Below, piece by piece: positions 1 to 10,490 of a DNA stretch of 64,000 nucleotides. Both the position numbers and the translations under genes were made by a program. Source of the DNA: Posidonia oceanica (taxonomy: Eukaryota > Streptophyta > Magnoliopsida > Alismatales > Posidoniaceae); contig JAZBRS010000076.1 in the NCBI GenBank assembly GCA_037176725.1, positions 117,509,001 through 117,573,000 on the forward strand, given 5' to 3'. The notes under the pieces are model-generated. The model was not told the origin of the DNA, did not search any database, and saw nothing but the letters and a program-made list of their open reading frames with translations. Positions within the stretch are counted from its first letter, which is position 1; every line of letters begins with the position of its first letter.

Positions 1-181
1 TCAGCGTGTCCGCCTCTGATTTGTTCAGGCAGTGCAGTAGCATCTGATTATATGATCTTCTGTATAGCTGCCCAGCCCCCAACACATACTTTGACACCAG
101 ACGCGCCAAAGTTCTCTTGTCTTCTGCAGTGGTGCCAGGCGGAAGGTTACCAGACTCCAGGAAAGCTTTTATGCCTTGATA
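1..181 (-). pseudogene. Element A pol: linker leading into integrase (partial)
   Basis: Read on the minus strand, this continues the frame of the RNase H domain after one stop (TAG at 182-184). It reads into the region that precedes the zinc-binding H2C2 domain of integrase in Tat-lineage polyproteins. The recognisable pattern is LYRRS followed by a CL-x3-EA motif just before the window edge. The catalytic integrase core would lie to the left, outside the window. At the same point copy B reads TGG, so the stop in A is best explained by TGG to TAG. Confidence 0.7.
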
Positions 182-709
182 CTAGGGTTGCTCCTCTGCT
201 GGATTTGCCTCTTCTATGTTCATGCAATGCGCAGGCTGCTCTATACAGGTAACTGATACATCTACTGTACTGTCTTTGGGTATACTAAGCCAGGACGCCA
301 AAGTTGCTAGCGCGTCTGCGTATGCGTTTCTTGCTCTGTTCATATATGTGAAGTAGATGCTCTCAAATTCTTCCATCAGCCTCAGCAGGTGTTCGTGATA
401 TGGCACAAGTTTGGGATCTTTTGTCTTCCAGTCGCCATTCACTTGAGAAATCACCAGCATGGCATCGCCGTGCACATGCAGCTTCTGTGCCTTATGCTCG
501 AGGGCGACTTTCAATCCCAGGATGCATGCTTCATATTCTACTTCATTGTTTGTGCAGGTGAAAGTCAGCTTCCTCGCGAAAGAAATCATCTGTCTTTGGG
601 GCGTGGTCAGCACTGCGCCTACGCCTCGGCCCTTTTTGTTGACAATGCCATCAAAGTAGAGCTGCCATTCCTCTTGTTCTTCCGGATCTTTCTCCTTAGA
701 GTCCTCCAT
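182..709 (-). pseudogene. Element A second RNase H (archaeal-type, aRH) of pol
   Basis: This domain degrades the RNA strand of the RNA:DNA hybrid during reverse transcription. Order seen: LYFDG with the first catalytic Asp, a CTNN motif, EYEAC with the catalytic Glu, HGDA with the second Asp, and YADALATLAS with the last Asp. All four DEDD residues are therefore present. An extra RNase H of this type after the ordinary RT-linked RNase H is diagnostic of the plant Tat lineage (Ogre, Retand, TatI-III). It is in the same frame as the upstream RT and RNase H1 segments. A TAA stop (752-754) separates it from RNase H1, and the frame ends at a TAG (182-184). It is part of a decayed polyprotein, not a stand-alone gene. 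Confidence 0.88.
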
Positions 710-751
710 CGTGAAAAGGATGTCCTCGTCAGGGAACTGCGTCTGGAGGGG

Positions 752-1141
752 TTAGTATTCAGGCAGAGGGAGATCAGCAAGATGGTCTGCCATGGCTTGG
801 TCCTTTATGGATTTCTGTGTGACAAAGGTGATGTCGTACTGGGACAGTAGCACTTGCCACTTAACACATCTGCCCACCATGGCCGGCTTTTGAAAGAGAA
901 ACTTGATGGGGTCATGCCAGCACAAGAGCTGAACTGGGTATGCCATCATATAGTGCCTTAGTTTCTGTGCAGCCCAGATAAGGGATAAGCAGGTCTTCTC
1001 TAGTGTGCTGTACCTGGCCTCACATTCATTAAATTTCTTGCTCAGGTAATAGATGGCGCGCTCCTTTCTACCAGATTCGTCGTGTTGGCCCAAGACGGCG
1101 CCCATGGAATGCTGCGTAGTAGAAAGGTAGAGAAGCAAAGG
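752..1141 (-). pseudogene. Element A first RNase H (RT-linked, degenerate)
   Basis: This is the RNase H-like domain that follows RT in all Ty3/gypsy pols. Seen are LYLSTTQ...GAVLGQ, AIYYLSKKF, RYSTLEK and ADHLADLP. The canonical first Asp (usually DAS before GAVL) is Ser here, so the domain has probably lost catalysis. This is known for Tat elements, where the second RNase H takes over. The loss appears ancestral, since copy B has the same LYLST. It is continuous with RT upstream. It ends at a TAA where copy B has a Gln codon. Confidence 0.82.
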
Positions 1142-3356
1142 TCTCCCTGGTATGGGAGGAACCAAGACAGGAGGCTTGACCAACAGCTGCTTGATCTTGG
1201 CAAATGCAGTCTGACACTCCTCGCTCCAGTCGATTTGTGCATTCTTCCTCAGGAGCTTGAATATGGGTTCACAGATAGGCGTAAGCTGTGCAATGAAGCG
1301 ACTGATATACTGTAAACGCCCGAGCAGGCCTCGAACCTCCTTTTCTGTTCTGGGGGGTGGCATGTCCACGATGGCTTTTGCTTTCATCGGGTCCACCTCA
1401 ATCCCCCTTTGGCTAACAATGTAGCCGAGTAGTTTGCCAGAAGACACCCCGAATACACACTTGTTGGGGTTCAGGCGCAGCTTGTACTTCTGTAGATGGT
1501 CAAAGAGCTTTTTTAGACAAGCAAGATGATCTTCAGGCTCTCTGGTTTTAGCAATCATGTCGTCTACATAGACCTCCACTTCTTGGTGCATGAGGTCATG
1601 GAACAGGACAGTCATGGCCCTCTGATAGGTTGTGCCAGCATTCTTCAGACCGAACGGCATGACTTGGTAGCAGAAGACTCCTCAAGGGGTGATGAATGAA
1701 GTCTTTTCCATGTCTTCTTCTGCCATCTTAATCTAATTATATCCGGAAAAGCCGTCCATGAAGGAAAGCATCTTGTGGCCCGCTGTGTTGTCGACTAGGA
1801 CGTCAATGTGAGGCAATGGGAAGTCGTCCTTGGGACTCGCCTTGTTCAGGTCCCTATAGTCGATGTAGATCCGGACTCGGCCATCTTTCTTGGGCACAGG
1901 TACAATGTTTGCCAGCCACTCAGGATAAATGACGACCTTGAGGAAATTGACTCTGAGCTGCTTCATTATCTCTTCTTTGATCATGTGCAGCCACTGTGGT
2001 CGCCATCTTCTTAGCTTTTGCTTCACTGGCTTGGCGTCCGGGTTCAAGGGCAGATTGTGCACCACTATCTCTATGTCAAGGCCAACCATATCCTCGTAAC
2101 TCCAGGCAAAGATATCCGCATATTCTTTCAAGAATGCGATGAACTCTGTTCGGGCCTGGGAGGACAGTTGGGCACTGATACGAACTTCTCTGACTTCCTC
2201 AGCTGTGTTGATGTTGGCAACCTCTGTTTCTTCTTCAACATGGAGGTTGGGGCCTTCTGGGTCGTCGTCATAGGGCCGGAACTCAGGCAATGGTTCATCA
2301 GTCTCATCCATGCCCGTATCGTCCTCCTCTCCATAAGCAATAAGTTCTGAGAGGATCTCTTTCTCAAAAGAAGGATCTGTGATGTCGAAAGAGTGTATAT
2401 GTTCCGCTGCCTGGCCCTGGTGATGCTTCAGGATGGTCACGCTCACTCGAGTATTCTTGTAGCCTCGGTGCGCGTCCTCCGTCCTGGCAACTTCTTCTGT
2501 CTGCTCTGGCATGACCGATTCTGCTGACTGCTCTGCTGATTCTATTGACTGCTCTGCTGATTCTGCTACTGACACTGCTGATGGCCCTGCTACTGAGGCC
2601 GCTGATGATGCTGCTGCTGATTCTGTTTTCTGCTCTGTTGCTGCTGCTGTTTGTACTGCTAGTGCTTCCTCCTCTGAGTCTTCTAGTGTGCTTGTGGAGG
2701 GTATGCCGGACCGGTGGCTGATCTGGGCATTGCCGCTCGCTACACTGCCCTAGTGAGGCATGTGTTGCACAAACCACCTAGACCCGCCTTCTGGTTGCTG
2801 AGTGATGAGCTCATTTGGTCTAGGGGGTCCGGCACTGCCGAGTCTTCTTCCAGGACCATGATAGAGGTATGGTCTTCTTGCAGAGGAGGGTCCGTAACCA
2901 CGGCTTTCCCTTTCCTTTCTGCGGCTCGATGCTCTGCCAGGTCTTCTGCTATCGACTTGAGTTGTTCTTGATAAAGTAGCTCTAAGTTGGACATCCATGA
3001 ATCGACCTGGGCTTCTATCGCCACTCCTTCCTCCTCGTCTGAGGGTGAGTCGACGTAGTAGGTGCCGAGGGCCTGCGGCACTGGCCCGGCTGCAAGACGG
3101 ATCGCTGCCCTTGAAATTTGCATGGTCTAGCTCACGGGCGCGCCTGATAGCGGCAACTTTGGCGTGGGAGATCCAAACTGACTGATCAGCGGGGCCACAG
3201 ATGGGTATGCTACCAGGGTCACTGTTGCAGGTGGAGGGCAGGCAAGGTGCTCTTCTGAGGGCTCAAGGGCCGGGAGACTGTGGTGCTCAGTTGGTCCTCT
3301 GCATCCGGTGATGACTGTGAGAGTGCGGCTTCTGACGCCATGGGGGCCTGCCATGA
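1142..3356 (-). pseudogene. Element A reverse transcriptase and N-terminal pol region
   Basis: Copies the element RNA into DNA. From the N-side there is an A/S/E-rich stretch with short tandem repeats, the peptide YYVDSPSDEEEG, an acidic region (FRPYDDDPEGPN), and a WSYED...PVKQKLRRW segment. Next come YPEWLANIVPVPKKDGR, DYRDLNKASPKDDFPLPH, DGFSGYN, MPFGLKNAG and the catalytic YVDD box at 1559-1570. Stops break it at 3127-3129 (TAG), 1733-1735 (TAG, a Gln codon in copy B) and 1682-1684 (TGA, a Trp codon in copy B). There is also one frame change near 2840. The first part lies in the -1 frame relative to gag-pro and overlaps its end by roughly 130 bases. Clearly a dead copy, but its domain identity is secure. 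Confidence 0.88.
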
Positions 3357-5393
3357 GAGTTGCTGTTTTGCGGCAGGAAGATGCGAAGTGGACTGCACCG
3401 GCTGCATTCTCAGTAATGCGGCTGCTGAAGTAGGCCGAGTCGCGCTGCTGACTGAATTGACTGACTGTCCTTCCAGAGAGAGGGACAGCGGTACTGATGC
3501 GACTGTGACCGCAGGTAGCCTGCCTGATTCTGCCAGAAGGAGTGTCTCTGACTTCTGTACCATTGCTGCCTGTACTTGTGATGCAGATGTGGCTACAAAA
3601 GTGTGAGAGCTTGCCAGTTCTGCCACAGAGCCTGCTGAGTTGTCTACTATATCTGTTGGAGGGAGAGCTGGACAAACTGACCGTGGTGCCTCTGGGCTGA
3701 TTAGAGCCTTGCTGCCTGTTGGGACTGCCTCTACTGTGCCAGACTGCTCCTCATCCGAGTAGTAGTCCTCAATGCAGACCCAGTCTTCTGCCAGCACCGC
3801 GGTTTGATCATCAGTTGATCCCAGAACCCCTACACTGGTGAAGTTAGTGAGGTCTCTGGGGATGGCTGGTTCTTGATCCTTGAGCTGAAGGCAGTGATCT
3901 TCGCTGGGCTTGGGTTCGTAACCGAGGCCTTCAGATTTCCCTCGCTCCACTGCTACGATTGGCTCTGCGATCCCCTAGCCATGACGCCCGAGCGGTGTAC
4001 CCTTCACGTAACCCCACCTGTGACATACATTCTCGACCATCTGAAAGGGGTTGTTGTGAACGGCCAAGGAGTTGACACGTTCAAGATCAGGAATGAAGTT
4101 AACCGGCTCGCACCGATTAACGCGATATAGAGCTTCAGAAGTCTCGAGGTCAAACGGGATAGCTTGTGAAGACACGGGGGAGACTGCCTCAATCCGCTCC
4201 TTCTCAAAGTTCTCTGCCATGACGACAATGACATCATCGCCACGACGGTACTTTATCAACCGATGGAGGGTTGAGGGAAGGACCTGATGCTTGTGGAGCC
4301 AAAGGCGCCCAAGCAGAAGATTGAAATTCGGCTTCAAGTCGACGGCATAGAATTCTACATCGAAAATGACCGGGCTAATAGCAAGAGGAATAATCAGGAT
4401 CCCCAGAGCGTCATGGTGTGTGTTGTCAAAAGCTGTCATTCCCTTCACGGCTGGCGTGATGTCCTCAGCTTTGAATCTGAGCTTGGTTGCGGTACGCAAA
4501 GGGTAGACGTTAAGGCCTGACCCATTATCAACCAGTGTTAGGGGAATGCGAAAGTTTTTGAACTGAACCGTGACGAACAGGGGTTGATTGTGATTAATCC
4601 CCACCAGAGGCAGCTCATCGCTTGTAAAAGAGATGACCTGGGGCTCCGCAATCATCCCTACCATGCTTTCCAAGGCTGAAGGCTCAATAGATTGGGACAC
4701 ATGGGCGGCTTGGAACACGCGAAGAAAAGCTTCGCGATGTTCGGCAGAGGTGTGGATTAGGTCCCAAATGGATATGTCGGCTTTGACCTTCTTAAGTTGG
4801 GAGGTTATGTCAGCCTTGGGTAGGTTTTTCTTGGCAGCAGGAGGGGTAATTTTGGCAAGCTCAAGAGGGGTGGTCACGGGGGATTGGATTACTATAGGTT
4901 GGGCAGGGATTTGGCTCGCTACAGGTAGGTTAGAGGCCGGATCTGCTATGGGCTGGCTAGAGGGTGGGGGTATAGCAGGTTTAGGGTGATTTGGCCTAAT
5001 TACCGGTGCTGGGGGCCTGTAGATCCTCCCCGATCGCGTTACTTCTGCACACATTTCTGTGGCGTAGCTGTAAGGGACGCGATGGGTGTCCAGGGTTAAG
5101 TCAATAACCACAGGAGCACATGCTACGAGCACAGGAGGGGTTACAGGGGGACCTACTGGGTATTGAGGTCTACCTAGAGGGTATGGTTGTTGGGGTGGGA
5201 AGGCTGGGGCAGGTTGAGGTCTACCTAGAAGGTGTACAGGGGATCCTAGCTGAGGTCGCCCTAAGAGGTGGATGGGGGATCTAGGCTGGGCCCTAGCTAG
5301 GAGGTGTACAGGGGATCTAGGCTGGGGAAGCACAGCAGGGGGCGCGAAGGGACGCTCCGGCCTGGCACACGATTGGATCATGTGAACTCCCAA
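3219..5393 (-). pseudogene. Element A aspartic protease, G-patch-like tail and linker
   Basis: The retroviral-type aspartic protease cleaves the Gag-Pol precursor. The active-site motif DNGSGLN lies at 4518-4529, preceded by the hydrophobic FRIPLTLV strand. The second conserved part is FNLLLGRLWLHKH. Downstream, around 3960-4030, is a G-patch-like segment (YVKGTPLGR, GIAEPI) like that of other plant Tat elements. After it comes a long Ser/Ala/Thr-rich linker with an acidic patch (DYYSDEEQSG). One TAG (3975-3977) interrupts the frame where copy B has CAG. The N-terminal part is a Pro-rich linker with about four tandem copies of a short motif containing PVHLL. It is continuous with gag in copy B but shifted by a 1-base indel in A. 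Confidence 0.85.
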
Positions 5394-7750
5394 CTCGGAG
5401 CCGGCAACTGCCGCAAGATAGAGACGGATAGGGAAAGGCTCAAAGCTATCGAAATAAGATTAGAAGGGTCTACCACAGAGGTAGTAGGCCCAGAAGGGAA
5501 GACAGAGTGAATGCCTGAGGTTCCAGCCCCTGCCGAATAAGTGTGCTCCGGTAGGGGTTGGTGGATGATGCCAGAATGAGGAGGAACAGCTGAATGTGCA
5601 GATGCATGAGTGTGTGCTTGAGTGGATGCCTCGTGCGTGTCAATCACAATCGTTCCCGATTCGATTAGGTCCTGAATTGCGTTCCGCAGGGAGTAGCAGT
5701 TGTCCGTTGAGTGCCCGACACTTCGATGGAAATTGCAAAAGAGGTTCGCCTTAAACCAAAGCAGCAAAGGATTTGGGGGCGGGCGAACCTCCGGGAACTT
5801 CAGGAGCGATGCAACCTTTGGCAAGATGACCGCGAGCGGTTCCACCAGTGGGGCGAATTTTTGCTTCTCAATGGGTGGCCTTCTTTGCCTCTGGTATGAG
5901 CCTTGCTGAACCGGTGCGGTAGGGTAGACCGGTCTAGCGGTGGTTGTGATTTGTGGTGTGGGTGGATTCCTAGGTGCAGGAGCATACACCATTTGAGCTG
6001 GGGTAGGCCGGGACGGCAAGTGAACAGGCACAGCAGGAGAGTCGACGAATGCAACAGCGGTTTTCGACGAGTCTTTCCTCTTCGGGCGGTTGTTGCTGCT
6101 GCCGCTGTTGTTGTTGTTGGAGGTGCTGCTGTTGGCACTGTTACTGCTGATCGCGGCCTGCTTAGCGAACGCAGAGAGAGCCGGGAAGTTGCCACTCTGT
6201 AGAGAACTCTCCACGCGCGCTCCAGCTCTGATGAGTGCTGCAAAAGTAGTGACTGGTTGGATGCTAAGCAGAGCTCCAAGAGATGGCTGCGCCCCTTTGA
6301 TGACGATCTCAATAGACTCCTCGTCAGAGGGTCTATCTCGAACCTGAGAGGCAAGGGCGCGCCAGCGGCTGACGTACTCCCCGAACGGCTCGCCGGAATT
6401 CTGCTTAATTGCGATCAAGTCCGCCCGCTTTGGGACTAGATCGAGGTTGAAGGAGTACTTTTCCAGGAACGCCTGACTGAAGTCGTTCCAAGTCTTGATG
6501 GCTGACATATCAAGCGATGTGAACCACTTGAGTGCCGACCCGGTCAAGCTCTTCTGGAACAGGCGGATCAGCAACCTCTCGTCAGCCTGGAGCTGAGCGA
6601 GATTACCGCAATACGCCTTCAAGTGTGCCACGGGGCAGCCCCTACCATTGTATTTCTCGAAGTCCGGGATTTTGAACTTCGGAGGGAGTACCGCCTCTGG
6701 AAAGCAGCAGAGGTCCCGAAATTGGTAGGTCTGGTGCTCAGTACCCTGTACTAGTCGTAGTGCCTTCTCCAAGACGTCCATCCAGTTGTTGATGGGGTCT
6801 GGATTTGCTGCCATAGGAGAGGGATCAGTAGGGGTAGTGAGCACATACGTCGAATGGGTCGCACCTAAGTGCTCCTCTGGATCTACCATAGCGTCGCCTG
6901 GTGGAGCAACGGGATGGCCGGCGTATCCGTGCTGGGGAACTGTGTATGCAGGGGTGTATGCAGGATGCTGGGCTTGATGCAAAGGGAAAGGGTAGGTGCC
7001 ATGCTGTGCTGTGGGAGGGGTAGGATGCTGGAGCACCAGTTGCTGTACAGGTGGGGTACCAGACAGTGAGCCAGTGAGGTACTGGGCTTCAGCCGGTCCA
7101 AAGGACTGACCACCAGGGGGAAGAGGAGCATGCTGTGCTAAGTGTTGTGCAGAAGGAGGCGGTAAATGGGCCTCCATCGTCGGAACCGTGAGCAGTTGAG
7201 ACGATGGTCGAGGCGGGGGTGTAGAGGTAGATGCATGAAATGCAGGAGCTGGCCTCAAAGGAACCTCAGGAATGACAGGAGCTCAGGAAGGACGAACCGA
7301 TAGAGCCATGCCTTGTAGTCTCTAGGCAAGCTCCATCAGGAGCTGGTACTGCGCCTCAGGCGTCCCGCCAGCGGGAACGCTGAAGTGCAGTGCCGGCGAA
7401 GGTTGAGAAGCAAATGGCATGGACACAGATTGTCCGGGAGGAACAGGTTCTACAGAAAAAGTCGCAGCAGCGGTAGGAGGGATGTCAAAGGCGACGTATC
7501 CCTGGGACGGAGGGGGCAATGGCATCTCCGAAGCACAAGTAACGGTCATCAAGATAGACTCGGCGACCGGATCCAGAGGGAGAGATGCTTGCCACTGTCC
7601 CGGAACATACTGAGATCCTAAAGGCGTCAGGGGAGGAAACCCTAGCGTCGGAGGGGGAACAAAAGGGACAGAAGGAGCAACCGAAGGGGCCGGAATAGAA
7701 ACACCCTCCGTGACAGGAGTAAAGAGAGGCTCACTGACGTACTGGGCCAT
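5378..7750 (-). pseudogene. Element A gag
   Basis: Structural protein of the virus-like particle. The likely start is the ATG at 7748-7750 (MAQYVSEP), a position shared with copies B, D, E and F. An upstream in-frame extension (RRSPILTRSRS) begins at a true ATG only in copy D. A Pro/Gln-rich N-terminal third is followed by the capsid-like retrotransposon gag domain (FKIPDFEKYNG, LKAYCGNLAQL, LIRLFQKSL, ALKWFTSL, FGEYVSRWRALA). After it come an Asn/Ser-rich stretch and a knuckle C-x2-H-x4-H-x4-C (CNFHRSVGH...C), the variant typical of Ogre/Tat Gag. Stops: TAG at 7322-7324 and TGA at 7283-7285. A frameshift near 5440 displaces it from the protease frame. Confidence 0.87.
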
Positions 7751-7795
7751 TACTGACCTAGAGCGCGTGAGAATAGGGCTGCGACGGGTATGCAA

Positions 7796-9061
7796 ACGGC
7801 GATTCCTAATAGGAGCTATCGTCGCAAAGGCGGATAGCTCAGAAGGGGAATGGTCGCGAATAAGGTTGCAACAGGGGTGTCAGAAAGGGTCGGTACTCAA
7901 GCTCCAGCAAGGGAAACTCGCTTACCGATCACTGCTGACACAAACAGAAGGAAACAGGAATTAGAAACCGAAAGACAGATGCAAATGAGTTAAGTTAGAT
8001 GGCATGAATGATATGTATGCTTTCTAGTATGCCCCCCCTTACCTACCTAGTGTATCTTAGCAGGTGATCTACTTTGGGTATCCCTGGGTGTACAGGTCAC
8101 CGACTCAGGTCAAAAAAGTGGGTTCCCTGCCTAACTCCTGGCCCAGAGCTCAGGTAATGACAGGGTGGTGCGTTGGTGGCCTCAACCCCGCTGAGGCGTG
8201 GGTAGTACCCTCTACTAACACCGACACGACCCCTGAACAAAGGGGGGACAGACCGACTGACTTGCGCCATGCCCAAAGCAGTGGAACAAGAGGTCAGGAC
8301 TATCCTTCGCAGACTAATAGGTGGACTCAGATGAGACGATGCATGCCCTATATGATGCTTATGCAAATGATTAAAGTCTTTTATCATGCGCATTTTATTA
8401 ACCCAAGGGAGTGAAGGATTGTTTGAAGTCTCTAGTTGCTCCTAGAAGTTCTTTTTACTTGCCATTTTTAGTTAACCACGGGGAGAGCAAACAAGTCTCT
8501 ACTATCCTACACATGGCATGTGTTAAAGGGAAGAAAATCAACCAAATATGGCAGGCAAACAACATACAACACAACAAAAGGCAAGTGCATGGCATGTGCG
8601 AGTGTTTGTGAGCATGATAGCGAAGAGAAAGCATCCATCATGTCAAAAGGCATATAAGCAGGGCATGTGCGTGCGTAGTAACATAGCAAATGTGTAAAAG
8701 AAAGCATTCATCATTCAAAAAGCATGCATCGTTGCCAAACAAGTATGTAGACATGCATCGTGCAAGAAATGAGGCAATAATAAGCAAGCAAGATAAGGAA
8801 AGTAAAGACAGGTAAGCTGTAAAGCAAGTAAGAGCAGAAGCAAGGAAATAAGCAAGTAAACAAGCAACAGAGGCATAGCAAAGCAAAATAGAGCACAAAC
8901 CAAGGATAAGGAGGTGCAAAACCTAAGCGGAGTAGCCACGTGGCGACTCGCTAAGAGTTTGCACAGAAAAGCGAGCAAAACAGGCAAAGAAGGCACAAAA
9001 GGCAGACAAAGCTGCAAAACAGGTGAGCGAAAAAGCCAGGAATGAAAGCCGGAGTCTGCTC
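7796..9061 (-). other. Element A 5' untranslated leader
   Basis: This is non-coding sequence between the primer-binding site and gag. It holds a conserved stretch at about 8050-8160 (GGTGATCTACTTTGGG ... ACCGACTCAGGTCA) found in the leaders of B, D, E and F, and a purine-rich, AT-rich stretch near 8600-8900. No long reading frame precedes gag, unlike classical Ogre elements, which have an extra ORF1 there. Confidence 0.7.
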
Positions 9062-9079
9062 TCCCCAGCAGAGTCGCCG
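9062..9079 (-). promoter_or_regulatory. Primer-binding site of element A
   Basis: On the minus strand it reads GGCGACTCTGCTGGGGA, one base after the LTR end TACTACA. It matches the 3'-end complement expected for the tRNA primer of Ogre/Tat elements (recalled as tRNA-Arg). The same site follows LTRs B, D and F. Confidence 0.8.
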
Positions 9080-9390
9080 CTGTAGTAATCCCAATCAGAA
9101 TCAGGCTTACTATTAGCGGTTAAGTCCGAGGAGGAGGGCTCAACTCGAAAACACTTAAAACAGAGGAGAAAAGATAAGAAAAGAAGAAGATAAGACAATT
9201 CAGAGTCGCCACCGTGTCTATTATCGGGAGACAAGGAAAACCGGGGGAAATGCGTGAGTTAACACACAAAACCAAGCAAGAAATGCAAAGCAAAGCAATG
9301 CGAAGGAAAACAAATGCAAATGAATGCAAATGAGATGACTCAAGCCCAGGATAAGGGCAATATGGTCATTACGGGACAAAAGACTGGGCA

Positions 9391-9479
9391 AGGACTCCTG
9401 TTACGTGCGGGGAAGGTGTTAGGCACCCCCGACACGCCCGAGAATCGGTCTTTCTAGGCTTACGCTCGCATACGCAGGG
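9391..9479 (-). promoter_or_regulatory. Conserved LTR block, copy A
   Basis: About 90 bp containing GTTAGGCACCCCCGACACG and AATCGGTCTTTCTAGGC (plus-strand reading). It is nearly identical in LTRs A, B, C and F and recognisable in I, G and D, although much of the LTR sequence around it has diverged. The function is unknown. Its position in the 3' part of the LTR suits an RNA-level signal. Confidence 0.65.
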
Positions 9480-9840
9480 AAATGCAGGTTTGAATGCTTA
9501 AATGCCAATGAATGCCTGAATGAATGCTTAAAGGTGTGCTCTAAGTGGTGGGATGCAATGCAGGAAAGTAAACGTGCAGTCTAAGTGCTCAGTAGCGCTG
9601 TCTGTGTTCCGAACCGGGCGAAACCTGGCTCGTGAGAACTCCAGGCAGTAAGCATCACTGCCCTATATGCAAATGCAAGCGAAAAAGCAAAACGACGGTA
9701 AAACCAAGCAATGCAAGCGACGAACAAAGGAAAACGGCATAAGACACGCAAAACAATGCGAGAAGCGGAAGCGACACGCACGGTGCAAGAAAACAAGATC
9801 GGCATGCAAAACACTGCGAGAAAGCAAAGCGGCAGGCAAA

Positions 9841-10490
9841 ACGGTGTGAGAAAGCAAAGCGGCACGCAAAACGGTGCCAAAGATAGAGCGGGCACACGAA
9901 ACGGTGCCAAAGACAGAGCGGGCACGCGAAACAGTGCCAAAAGCAAAGCAGGCACGCAAAACGGTGCCAAAGACAGAGCGGGCACGCAAAACGGTGCCAG
10001 AGACAGAGCGGGCACGCGAAACGGTGCCAAAGACAGAGCGGGCATGCGAAACGGTGCCAAAGCAAAGTGGGCATGCAGAACGGTGCCAAAGACAGAGCGG
10101 GCACGCGAAACGGTGCCAAAGACGGAGCAGGCACGCGAAACGGTGCCAAAAGCAAAGTGGGCACGCAAAACGGTGCCAAAGAAAGAGCGGGCACGTGAAA
10201 CGGTGCCAAAAGCAGAGCGGGCACGCAAAACGGTGCTAGAGACAGAGCGGGCACGTGAAACGGTGCCAAAAGCAAAGCGGGCACGCAGAACGGTGCCAAA
10301 GACAGAGCGGGCACGCGAAACGGTGCCAAAAGCAAAGCGGGCACGCAGAACGGTGCCAAAGATAGAGCGGGTACGCGAAACGGTGCCAAAAGCAAAGCGG
10401 GCACGCAAAACAGTGCCGAAGACAGAGCAGGCACGCAAAACGGTGTCAAAAGCAAAGCGGGCACGCAAAACGGTGCCAAAAATGGTGAAA
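9841..10490. repeat. 30-bp minisatellite in LTR A (about 21 units)
   Basis: Head-to-tail units of the type GCGGGCACGCGAAACGGTGC plus CAAAGACAGA, alternating with a CAAAAGCAAA variant. Because the period is a multiple of three and lacks stops in several frames, it creates long false reading frames on both strands, such as repeated RAGTRNGAKD. Confidence 0.93.

Noticed and set aside
2511..2700. Short Ser/Ala/Asp/Thr repeat frame on the plus strand (DCSADSIDCSAD)
   Set aside because: It is the reverse strand of the repetitive Ser/Glu/Ala-rich N-terminal pol region, which is supported by homology between A and B.
9841..10490. CRISPR-like regular repeat array
   Set aside because: Units are directly adjacent and lack unique spacers. 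The context is a plant retrotransposon LTR.
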